From: a bacterium
GTDB taxonomy: Bacteria; Krumholzibacteriota; Krumholzibacteria; LZORAL124-64-63
Direction of reading: 5' to 3'
Assembly: GCA_003646045.1 (NCBI GenBank)
Contig: QNDV01000063.1
Span: 1-9,392 of the forward strand
Length of the DNA: 9,392 nucleotides
Shown here: positions 1-6,202 of the stretch, in pieces
Layout: each line of letters begins with the position of its first letter
How positions within the stretch are numbered: the stretch's first letter is position 1
The notes under the pieces: model-generated
Seen by the model: the letters and a program-made list of their open reading frames with translations, nothing else
What the model was told of the DNA's origin: nothing
Databases searched by the model: none
Made by a program: the position numbers and the translations under genes

Positions 1-29
1 AGCATCAGCAGCAGCAGGGCACCGGACAT
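1..29 (-). CDS. 5' end of an unknown gene with hydrophobic N-terminus, coupled to fadR (partial)
   Basis: On the minus strand the fadR stop and a new ATG share a base in TGATG (31 down to 27), a classic sign of translational coupling. From this ATG the frame reads M-S-G-A-L-L-L-L-M and then leaves the window. The run of leucines looks like the start of a signal peptide or membrane segment. A GGCGGG...GGGGG purine-rich stretch lies just upstream, inside the fadR 3' end, and could serve as ribosome binding site. TetR regulators are often followed by exported or membrane proteins such as efflux outer-membrane components, but nine residues cannot identify this one. It would be co-transcribed with fadR and so share its regulation. 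The start could be accidental. Confidence 0.45.
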
Positions 30-616
30 CAGGCCCCCAACCCGCCCAGAACGAAGGCGGCCACTTCGTCCGTACGACTTTCGAGCCGCGTGTTGCGATA
101 GCTGAGCACCCAGTCGGTGGCCATTTCGTCCAGCACGCCGAATATGGATTTGGCGGCAAAAACCGGGTCGATATCCCCGCGGAAAACACCCTCGCCACGA
201 CCCTGTTCCACGACTTCGGCGATGACGGCCAGGTACTCCCCCACCTGGGCGCGGGACAGGGCTTCCATGAAATGCAGACTGTGCCGCAATTCCACCTGGG
301 TGATGATGGCCAGGTCCCGGTCGCCACCCACCAGTTCCAGATGCAGGGCAATGATACCGTGGAGCTTGGCGGTTGCGCCGGACAACGCCCCCAATCGCTG
401 CCGTCCCTCGGCAATGAAACGACCCATGGCACGTTCGAATACGGAAACCAGGATCCGTTCCTTGTTCTCGAAATAGAGGTAGATGGTGCCGTCAGCGACA
501 CCTGCGCGGCGGGCGATCATGGCTACGGTAGTGGCATGGAAGCCACGGCGAGCGATCTCCACCACCGCGGCGTCAAGAATCTGCTGTTGCTTCCGCTGCC
601 GGCGCGCCTGTTTCAT
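29..616 (-). CDS. fadR: TetR-family fatty-acid degradation repressor, FadR (Bacillus/Thermus type)
   Basis: A 195-residue TetR-family repressor that probably binds operators near beta-oxidation genes and releases them when long-chain acyl-CoA binds. The N-terminal DNA-binding domain spans about residues 8-57, with the helix-turn-helix around residues 28-50. The stretch AGVADGTIYLYFENKERIL is typical of FadR and follows the B. subtilis protein closely from memory, as do parts of the ligand-binding half (LAIITQVELR, and FGVLDE near residues 159-164). Length agrees with B. subtilis FadR (about 194). The gene is divergent from fadNAE, and the spacer carries two matching FadR-like palindromes, one of them 6 bases before this start, so it probably represses itself. 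No good Shine-Dalgarno is visible before the ATG because the operator occupies that space. The stop TGA overlaps the next minus-strand ATG. This is not the GntR-type FadR of E. coli. Confidence 0.9.
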   Translation of the reverse strand: MKQARRQRKQQQILDAAVVEIARRGFHATTVAMIARRAGVADGTIYLYFENKERILVSVFERAMGRFIAEGRQRLGALSGATAKLHGIIALHLELVGGDRDLAIITQVELRHSLHFMEALSRAQVGEYLAVIAEVVEQGRGEGVFRGDIDPVFAAKSIFGVLDEMATDWVLSYRNTRLESRTDEVAAFVLGGLGA

Positions 617-621
617 GTTGG

Positions 622-639
622 TGAATAACCATTCATTTT
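622..639. promoter_or_regulatory. Putative FadR operator in the fadR leader
   Basis: The plus strand reads TGAATAACCATTCATTTT, with arms TGAAT and ATTCA around a 4-base centre. It is identical at 16 of 18 positions to the operator before fadN (761-778). Read on the minus strand it fits the B. subtilis FadR consensus (TGAATGA-MTAN-TCATTCA, recalled) in its left and central part, with mismatches on the right arm. It lies 6-23 bases upstream of the fadR start codon, so bound protein would block transcription elongation or sit over the ribosome-binding region. The likely role is autoregulation. Confidence 0.7.
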
Positions 640-678
640 GATGCCTAGTGCGGCCGCTCCTACTAGACCTGCAAATCC

Positions 679-708
679 AGTATACGCCATTCTTACTCGA
701 TATTGCAA
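679..708 (-). promoter_or_regulatory. Candidate sigma70 promoter of fadR
   Basis: On the minus strand, TTGCAA (708-703, 4 of 6 to consensus) is followed after 18 bases by TATACT (684-679, 5 of 6). The predicted start is near 672, leaving a leader of about 56 bases that contains the operator at 622-639. It is the best-spaced pair seen in this direction, but the -35 box is imperfect. Confidence 0.45.
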
Positions 709-729
709 CGTTTATTGGAATCTAAGCGA

Positions 730-758
730 TTGACAGGCAGGAGAAACTGACCTAAAAT
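730..758 (+). promoter_or_regulatory. Strong sigma70-type promoter of the fadNAE operon
   Basis: A perfect -35 box TTGACA (730-735), a 17-base spacer and TAAAAT as -10 box (753-758, 5 of 6) form a near-consensus promoter in otherwise GC-rich DNA. The expected transcription start is near 765, in the middle of the FadR palindrome at 759-776. This arrangement predicts direct steric repression and a leader of about 36 bases before the fadN start at 801. Confidence 0.8.
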
Positions 759-776
759 AATGAATAGTCATTCATT
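759..776. promoter_or_regulatory. Putative FadR operator over the fadN transcription start
   Basis: An 18-base inverted repeat with perfect 7-base arms, AATGAAT and ATTCATT, separated by AGTC. The minus strand from 774 reads TGAATGACTATTCATT, agreeing with the first 16 positions of the B. subtilis FadR consensus as I recall it. The site begins one base after the -10 box and covers the expected +1. The related site at 622-639 lies on the other side of the divergent spacer, about 139 bases away. Confidence 0.8.
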
Positions 777-800
777 TTCCACCAACGAAAGGTCGGGACG

Positions 801-1697
801 ATGGACAGACAGATCCGGCGTGTTGCCGTGCTCGGATCCGGCGTCATGGGCAGCGCCATCGCCGCCCATTTTGCCAACGCGGGCATCCCTTCCCTGGTGC
901 TGGACATCGTTCCCGCCGGCGCGGGTGACACACCCGCCGCCCGCAATGCCGTGGCCGCCGGGGCCGTGGCGGCCATGAAAAAGACCCGTCCCTCCCCTCT
1001 CTTCCACATTGACCGTTTGGCCCTCATCGAAACGGGAAACTTCGAGGACGACCTGCCGCGCATCAAGGATGCCGACTGGGTCATAGAAGTCGTGAAGGAG
1101 GACCTGGGGATCAAGAAGATCGTGCTGGAAAACGCAGCACCACATATGGGCCCCGACGCCATCCTCAGCAGCAATACCTCAGGCTTGTCCCTGACCGCCA
1201 TGGCGGCCATGCTGCCCGCGGACCTCAGGCCCCGCTTCCTGGGCACCCACTTCTTCAACCCGCCGCGTTACATGAAGCTCTTCGAGTTGATCCCCACGGA
1301 CGACACCGATCCGGCCATCACCGACTTCGTGGCCGGCTTTGCAAGCTCGCGCCTGGGCAAGGGCATCGTCCTGGCCAAGGACACGCCCAACTTCATCGCC
1401 AACCGCGTGGGCGTCCACGCCATGATGGCCACGGTCCAGGTCATGGACGAGATGGGACTGAGTATCGAGGAGATCGACGCCCTGACCGGCCCGGCCATCG
1501 GACGCCCCAGGACGGCGACCTTCAAACTGGCCGACCTGGTGGGCCTCGATACCTTCCTGCACGTGGCGGACAACCTGTATCCCCTGATCCCCGACGACGA
1601 GGCCCGAGACGTCTTCAAGGCCCCGGACTACCTGCGTCAGATGGTGGACAAGGGACTGCTGGGCCGCAAATCCGGCGGCGGCTTCTACCGCATGTAG
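801..1697 (+). CDS. fadN: FadN, N-terminal part: 3-hydroxyacyl-CoA dehydrogenase, ended by an in-frame amber codon
   Basis: These 298 residues form the NAD-dependent dehydrogenase half of FadN, which oxidises 3-hydroxyacyl-CoA to 3-ketoacyl-CoA. A Rossmann motif GSGVMG (G12, G14, G17) opens the protein. The family residues SSNTSGLS, the catalytic His150 in HFFNP with Glu162 in FELIP, and DTPNFIANRV follow. The C-terminal 3HCDH domain runs from about 190 to 297 and ends in the usual GRKSGGGFY. The ATG at 801 has a modest GAAAGG about 8 bases upstream and follows the FadR-controlled promoter. Translation meets TAG at 1695-1697, yet the same frame continues without another stop to 3173 with clear FadN sequence. 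As it stands this product holds both dehydrogenase domains and might fold alone, but FadN homologues are single chains of about 790 residues. The amber could be a real nonsense mutation, a read-through site or a sequence error. Confidence 0.85.
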   Translation: MDRQIRRVAVLGSGVMGSAIAAHFANAGIPSLVLDIVPAGAGDTPAARNAVAAGAVAAMKKTRPSPLFHIDRLALIETGNFEDDLPRIKDADWVIEVVKEDLGIKKIVLENAAPHMGPDAILSSNTSGLSLTAMAAMLPADLRPRFLGTHFFNPPRYMKLFELIPTDDTDPAITDFVAGFASSRLGKGIVLAKDTPNFIANRVGVHAMMATVQVMDEMGLSIEEIDALTGPAIGRPRTATFKLADLVGLDTFLHVADNLYPLIPDDEARDVFKAPDYLRQMVDKGLLGRKSGGGFYRM

Positions 1698-1700
1698 AAG
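1682..1700 (+). other. In-frame amber codon within a perfect 7-bp inverted repeat in fadN
   Basis: CTTCTAC (1682-1688) and GTAGAAG (1694-1700) are exact reverse complements around the loop CGCAT. The amber TAG (1695-1697) lies in the right arm and corresponds to codon 299 of the continuous fadN frame. A second possible stem, GAAGAA (1697-1702) with TTCTTC (1716-1721), competes for the same bases. The stem is not followed by a T-run, so it is not an obvious terminator. Ancestral CAG or AAG codons are each one base from TAG. Whether the hairpin matters to translation is unknown. Confidence 0.6.
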
Positions 1701-1730
1701 AAGCCCGCCAAGAAGTTCTTCACCCTGGAC

Positions 1731-3173
1731 GTGGAGACCCTCGAATACCGGGACAAGGCCAAGGCGCGCTTTCCGGAGATCGACCAGGCCAAAAATATGG
1801 ACGACCTGGACGAGCGTCTGCGCATGCTGGCGTTCGGCAAGGGCAAAGCCGGCCAGGCCATCTGGAAACTGTTGGCGGCCAGTTTCAGCTACAGCGCCAT
1901 GCGGGTCGGCGAAATCTGCGACCAGGCTGCGGACATCGACCGTGCCGTGCGTTGGGGGTTCAACTGGGACCTGGGACCTTTCGAGGTCTGGGATGTCCTG
2001 GGATTCCGCAAGACGACTGAGCGGTTGCGCGAGGACAAACGTCCCCTGCCCGCCTGGATCGACGCCCTCTACGAAAGTGGCGCCGAGAGCATCTACCGGG
2101 ACGAGAGCGGCCACCCGGAGAGCCCCACCGCCGAGTCCGGTGTGTTCGCTGCCGTACCCCGGGACGAGCACGCCTGGGACTTCGACATCCTGCGGCGCAG
2201 CGGGCGCGAAGTACGCCGCAATCCCGGCGCCAGCCTCATCGACCTGGGCGACGGCGTGCTGGGCCTGGAGTTCCACGCCAAGATGAACGCCATCGGCCAG
2301 GACACCATCAACCTCATCATGACCGCCTGCACCGAGGCCGAGACCAACTGGCGGGCCCTGGTGGTGACCAACGGTGCGGACAACTTCTCCGCCGGCGCCA
2401 ATCTCATGATGCTGCTGATGGAGGCCGCCGAGGGCAACTGGGAGGACATCAACCTGATCGTGCGCTCTTTCCAGCGGGCCTGTGACCGGCTGGAGATGTG
2501 CGGGGTCCCTGTTGTTTCGGCCCCCCACGGACTGGCCCTGGGCGGCGGTTGCGAGATCACCATGGCCGGCAATGCAGTCCGTGCCGCGGCCGAGACCTAC
2601 ATCGGTCTGGTGGAATTCGGCGCCGGGGTGATACCAGCCGGCGGCGGCTGCATCAGGTTGTACAAACGCAACCTGGACCTGCTGCACGACAAGAGCGATC
2701 TGCAACCGGCCTTCCGCAAGACCTTTGAGACCATCGGCATGGCCAAGGTGGCCACCAGCGCCGAGGAGGCGCGTGAACTGGGCTTCCTCAGGCCAGGTGA
2801 CACCTGGTCCATGAACCGGGACCACCTGGCCGCCGACGCCAGGGATGTGGCCCTGGGCCTGGCCGGCACCGGCGATTTCGCCGCCCCCACCCCGGACCAG
2901 GCCATACCGGTGATGGGCACGGCGGGCATCGGCCTGGCCGAGTCGGTGCTCTACAACATGAAGGAGGGCGGCTACATCAGCGAGCACGACCGCAAGATAG
3001 GCCTGCTGATGGCCCGCGTCCTGAGCGGCGGTCCCGTGCCACCGGGCACTACCGTCACCCACCAGCACATGCTGGACCTGGAACGGGAAGGGTTCATGCG
3101 TCTCATGGGCGAGCGCAAATCCCTCGAGCGCATGCAGCACATTCTCAAGACAGGCAAACCCCTGCGGAACTAG
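1731..3173 (+). CDS. fadN: FadN, C-terminal part: enoyl-CoA hydratase (crotonase) domain, downstream of the amber codon
   Basis: This is the remainder of FadN in the same frame as 801-1697; unbroken coding sequence starts directly after the amber, at 1698. Around residues 40-130 of this part lies a second 3HCDH-like helical region. The crotonase domain covers roughly residues 165-360. Both hydratase glutamates are present, in LALGGGCEITM and IGLVEFGAGVIPAGGG (codons 585 and 605 of the full frame), 20 apart as in rat enoyl-CoA hydratase (144 and 164). It should hydrate trans-2-enoyl-CoA. The GTG at 1731 has no convincing Shine-Dalgarno, nor has the next in-frame ATG at 1797, so separate translation is doubtful. 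The joined frame is 790 codons, close to the roughly 789 of B. subtilis FadN. No other frame damage is seen, which argues for a very recent stop, read-through or an error. Confidence 0.8.
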   Translation: METLEYRDKAKARFPEIDQAKNMDDLDERLRMLAFGKGKAGQAIWKLLAASFSYSAMRVGEICDQAADIDRAVRWGFNWDLGPFEVWDVLGFRKTTERLREDKRPLPAWIDALYESGAESIYRDESGHPESPTAESGVFAAVPRDEHAWDFDILRRSGREVRRNPGASLIDLGDGVLGLEFHAKMNAIGQDTINLIMTACTEAETNWRALVVTNGADNFSAGANLMMLLMEAAEGNWEDINLIVRSFQRACDRLEMCGVPVVSAPHGLALGGGCEITMAGNAVRAAAETYIGLVEFGAGVIPAGGGCIRLYKRNLDLLHDKSDLQPAFRKTFETIGMAKVATSAEEARELGFLRPGDTWSMNRDHLAADARDVALGLAGTGDFAAPTPDQAIPVMGTAGIGLAESVLYNMKEGGYISEHDRKIGLLMARVLSGGPVPPGTTVTHQHMLDLEREGFMRLMGERKSLERMQHILKTGKPLRN

Positions 3174-3185
3174 GAGGAAAGGGCC

Positions 3186-4370
3186 ATGAAGGAAGTATTT
3201 GTCGTTTCCGCCCTCAGGTCCGCGGTGGGCAAGGCCCCCCGGGGAACCCTGCGGCATACGCGTCCGGACGATCTGGGTGCCACCCTGGTCAAGGCCCTGG
3301 TCGCGGGGCAGACCGGACTGGACCCCGCCCGCCTGGGCGATGTGATCATGGGCTGCGCCATGCCCGAGGGCGAGCAGGGCATGAACGTGGGCCGCAACAT
3401 CGGACTGTTGGCCGGACTGCCGGTGACGGTACCGGGCATGACGGTGAACAGGTTCTGCAGTTCGGGCCTGGAGACCATAGCCATCGGCGCCATGCAGATC
3501 ATGACCGGACGCTGTGAAGCGGTGATTGCCGGCGGTGTCGAGTCCATGTCCATGATCCCCATGGGCGGACTGCGCTACCTGCCCAATCCCACCCAGGCCG
3601 CCGAAGGTCCCGAGGCCCTGCTGGGCATGGGACTGACCGCCGAGCGACTGGTGCAACGCGACGGTATCACCCGCGAACAACAGGATGTCTTCGCCCTCGC
3701 CAGCAACACCAAGGCCGTGGCCGCCATCGCGGCGGGACGCTACGTCAACGAGATCGTCCCGGTGACGGCCCATTTGCCCGGCACCGACGGCAAGGGACGA
3801 CCCATCACCAGCGAAGTCGAGTTCCTGCAGGACGAAGGTCCCCGGGCCGATTCGACCCTCGAGGCCCTGGCCAGACTGCGACCCGCCTTCCAGCAGGACG
3901 GAACCGTTACCGCCGGCAACAGCAGCCAGATGAGTGACGGCGCCGCGGCGGTACTGCTGGCCTCGGCCGAAATGGTGAAGGAGCTGGGCGTCGAGCCCCT
4001 GGCCCGCTTCGTGGACTACCAGGTGGCCGGCGTGCCCCCGGAGATCATGGGCATCGGACCGGTGGAAGCAGTGCCGAAGGTCATGGCGTCCAGTGGACTG
4101 ACGCTGGAGCAGATGGATGTCATCGAACTGAACGAGGCCTTCGCCGCCCAGAGCCTGTCCGTATGCCAGGGGCTGGGTCTGGACCCGGCCGACGAGCGGC
4201 TCAACGCCAACGGCGGCGCCATCGCCCTGGGTCACCCCCTGGGTTGCACCGGCGCCAAGCTGACGACGACGGCCCTCCACGAACTGAAGCGACGGGGTGG
4301 CAAGCACGCCCTGGTCACCATGTGTATCGGAACGGGTATGGGCGCGGCCGGCATTTTCGCGGCGGTCTAG
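3186..4370 (+). CDS. fadA: Acetyl-CoA C-acyltransferase (3-ketoacyl-CoA thiolase) FadA
   Basis: A 394-residue thiolase that cleaves 3-ketoacyl-CoA with CoA to give acetyl-CoA and a shortened acyl-CoA, the last beta-oxidation step. The catalytic residues are Cys91 in NRFCSSGLE, His350 in [10 protein letters not shown] and Cys380 in CIGTGMG, each offset by two from the Zoogloea thiolase numbering (89, 348, 378). GGVESMS and NEAFAAQ are also standard. It is full length. The AGGAGG ribosome-binding site (3172-3177) overlaps the fadN stop codon, and the ATG follows 12 bases after that stop, so translation is probably coupled to fadN. The position between fadN and fadE copies the B. subtilis order. 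Sequence alone cannot separate a long-chain thiolase from a biosynthetic one; the operon makes the degradative role likely. It ends in TAG. Confidence 0.93.
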   Translation: MKEVFVVSALRSAVGKAPRGTLRHTRPDDLGATLVKALVAGQTGLDPARLGDVIMGCAMPEGEQGMNVGRNIGLLAGLPVTVPGMTVNRFCSSGLETIAIGAMQIMTGRCEAVIAGGVESMSMIPMGGLRYLPNPTQAAEGPEALLGMGLTAERLVQRDGITREQQDVFALASNTKAVAAIAAGRYVNEIVPVTAHLPGTDGKGRPITSEVEFLQDEGPRADSTLEALARLRPAFQQDGTVTAGNSSQMSDGAAAVLLASAEMVKELGVEPLARFVDYQVAGVPPEIMGIGPVEAVPKVMASSGLTLEQMDVIELNEAFAAQSLSVCQGLGLDPADERLNANGGAIALGHPLGCTGAKLTTTALHELKRRGGKHALVTMCIGTGMGAAGIFAAV

Positions 4371-4388
4371 AAGACTAAGGAGACGATC

Positions 4389-6179
4389 ATGAGCGACAAG
4401 AGCTATCCCACCGGCGGCGAGTTCCTGCTACAGGACACCCTGCCCGCGGACTGCTTCACCCCCGAGGACTTCGACGAGACGCAGCGCATGATCGCCAAAA
4501 CGGTGGAGGACTTCGTCGAGCGCCACATCGAGCCTGTGCGCGAGCAGTTCGAATACGAGGGCGATACCAGCCTGGGCAAGACGCTGCTGCAGGAGGCCGG
4601 CCCCATGGGGCTGCTCATGGCCGATGTGCCCGAGGCCTACGGTGGTATGGGCAGCGACAAGGCCACCATCATGCTCATCAGCGAGAAGATAGCCGCCGCA
4701 GGCAGTTTCGCCGTGACCCACGGCGCCCAGTCGGGCATCGGCACCCTGCCCATCGTCTACTTCGGCACTCCCGAGCAGAAGCAGGAGTACCTGCCCGGCC
4801 TGGCCACCGGCGAACGCCTGACCTGTTATGCGCTGACCGAGCCGGGCAGCGGCTCTGACGCCCTGGCCGCCGCCACCACCGCCGTGCTCAGCGAGGATGG
4901 CAGCCACTACCTCATGAACGGCACCAAGCAGTACATCACCAACGCGGGTTATGCCGATATGGTGATCCTGTTCGCCAAAGTGGACGCGGAGCACTTCACG
5001 GGCTTCATCGTCGACCTGAAAAGCGAAGGCGTGACCATCGGCGCCGAGGAAAAGAAGATGGGCATCAAGGGTTCATCCACCTGCGCCATTATCCTCGAGG
5101 ACGTCAAGGTACCGACGGGCAACGTACTGGGTGAGATAGGCAAGGGCCATCTCATCGCCTTCAACATCCTGAACGTGGGTCGCTTCAAGCTGGGAGCCAG
5201 TACCGTGGGCGGCGCCAAGCTGGCCCTCGAGGCGGCCGTGCCCTACACGAAGGAGCGTCACCAGTTCGGCAAGCCGCTATGCAGTTTCGGACTGATCCGG
5301 CGCAAGATCGCCGACGTGGCGGCAGCAACCTTCGCCGCCGAGAGCATGGTCTACCGCACGGCCGGCCTGTTGGACACGGCCATCGCCACCCTGGACAAGT
5401 CCGACCCCGAGCACGACCGCAAGTCCATCGGCCAGGTGGAGGAATTCAGTATCGAGTGCTCCATGATCAAGGTCTTTGCCACCGAGGCCTGCGCCCTGGC
5501 GGCCGAGGAATGCCTGCAGATGCTGGGCGGCTACGGCTACTGCCAGGAATACCCCCTGGAGAGGCTCTACCGCGACGAACGCATCAACCGCATCTTCGAA
5601 GGCACCAACGAGATCAACCGCATGCTGGTACCCGGCATGATCATGCGCAAGGCCCTGAAGGGTGAACTGCCCTTCCTGCAGGCGGCCCAGAAAGTGGCCG
5701 AGGAACTGACCGGCCTGCCCAGCTTCGAGGACCCCGGCGAACCGGGCTACCTGGAAACGGAAACCGACCTGGTGGCGGGCATGAAGAAGACGGCCCTGGC
5801 CGTGCTGGGCGTGGCGGCCCAGAAGTTCGGCGTCGGCCTGAAGGACCAGCAGGGCGTGCTGGCTGATGCGGCGGACATCATCATGGAAGCCTACGCCTGC
5901 GAGAGCGCACTGCTGCGCACCCGCAAGCGGGCGGACACCACCGACGAAGCGACGGCCGCCGCCATGGCGGACATGCTGACGTTGTACGTCCATGACGCCA
6001 TGGACAAGGTCGCCGTCCGCGCCCGCTGTGTGCTGGCGGCCAGTGCCGAGGGTGACGAGTTGCGGACCCTCCTTTCCGGTGTCCGGCGCCTGACCAAGCA
6101 CGACCCGGTGAACCGGACAGAGCTGCACGATCGCATCGCCGAACGCTGTATCGAGACGGGTGGGTATGTAGTGGGCTAG
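4389..6179 (+). CDS. fadE: Acyl-CoA dehydrogenase FadE (B. subtilis FadE/VLCAD-like, with C-terminal extension)
   Basis: A 596-residue FAD enzyme that makes trans-2-enoyl-CoA from acyl-CoA, the first beta-oxidation step, normally passing electrons to ETF. The acyl-CoA dehydrogenase signature YALTEPGSGSDA starts at Tyr147, and NGTKQYITNAG at Asn177. MGIKGSSTC lies in the middle domain. The catalytic base should be Glu404 in RIFEGTNEI, at the same place as in MCAD. A C-terminal extension of about 150 residues beyond the core is typical of VLCAD and of B. subtilis FadE (about 594 residues), and suggests long-chain substrates. AAGGAG (4377-4382) lies 6 bases before the ATG, which is 18 bases after the fadA stop. 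No etfAB genes are seen nearby, so the electron acceptor must be encoded elsewhere. It ends in TAG. Confidence 0.93.
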   Translation: MSDKSYPTGGEFLLQDTLPADCFTPEDFDETQRMIAKTVEDFVERHIEPVREQFEYEGDTSLGKTLLQEAGPMGLLMADVPEAYGGMGSDKATIMLISEKIAAAGSFAVTHGAQSGIGTLPIVYFGTPEQKQEYLPGLATGERLTCYALTEPGSGSDALAAATTAVLSEDGSHYLMNGTKQYITNAGYADMVILFAKVDAEHFTGFIVDLKSEGVTIGAEEKKMGIKGSSTCAIILEDVKVPTGNVLGEIGKGHLIAFNILNVGRFKLGASTVGGAKLALEAAVPYTKERHQFGKPLCSFGLIRRKIADVAAATFAAESMVYRTAGLLDTAIATLDKSDPEHDRKSIGQVEEFSIECSMIKVFATEACALAAEECLQMLGGYGYCQEYPLERLYRDERINRIFEGTNEINRMLVPGMIMRKALKGELPFLQAAQKVAEELTGLPSFEDPGEPGYLETETDLVAGMKKTALAVLGVAAQKFGVGLKDQQGVLADAADIIMEAYACESALLRTRKRADTTDEATAAAMADMLTLYVHDAMDKVAVRARCVLAASAEGDELRTLLSGVRRLTKHDPVNRTELHDRIAERCIETGGYVVG

Positions 6180-6186
6180 CGGGTTG

Positions 6187-6195
6187 TGCTATTGT
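6187..6195 (+). promoter_or_regulatory. Possible extended -10 element before the methyltransferase gene
   Basis: TGC-TATTGT fits an extended -10 (TGnTAnnnT), but the -35 position (6167-6172, TGTAGT) is poor. Transcription would start near 6202, making ATG 6203 leaderless and giving ATG 6227 a 25-base leader. Read-through from the fad operon is an equally good explanation for expression. Confidence 0.25.
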
Positions 6196-6202
6196 CCGGG
6201 CC

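Noticed and set aside
1697..1721. Second stem GAAGAA/TTCTTC after the amber as a recoding element (PYLIS or SECIS-like).
   Set aside because: A-T rich 6-bp stem with a 13-base loop; it resembles no known recoding structure and SECIS elements act on UGA, not UAG.
1179..4307. A 1042-codon open frame on the minus strand across fadN and fadA.
   Set aside because: It is rich in Gly, His, Gln and Val without any recognisable domain and lies opposite two clearly conserved genes; long antisense frames are expected from codon bias in high-GC DNA.
5277..6128. A 283-codon minus-strand open frame within fadE.
   Set aside because: Low-complexity shadow of a strongly conserved acyl-CoA dehydrogenase.
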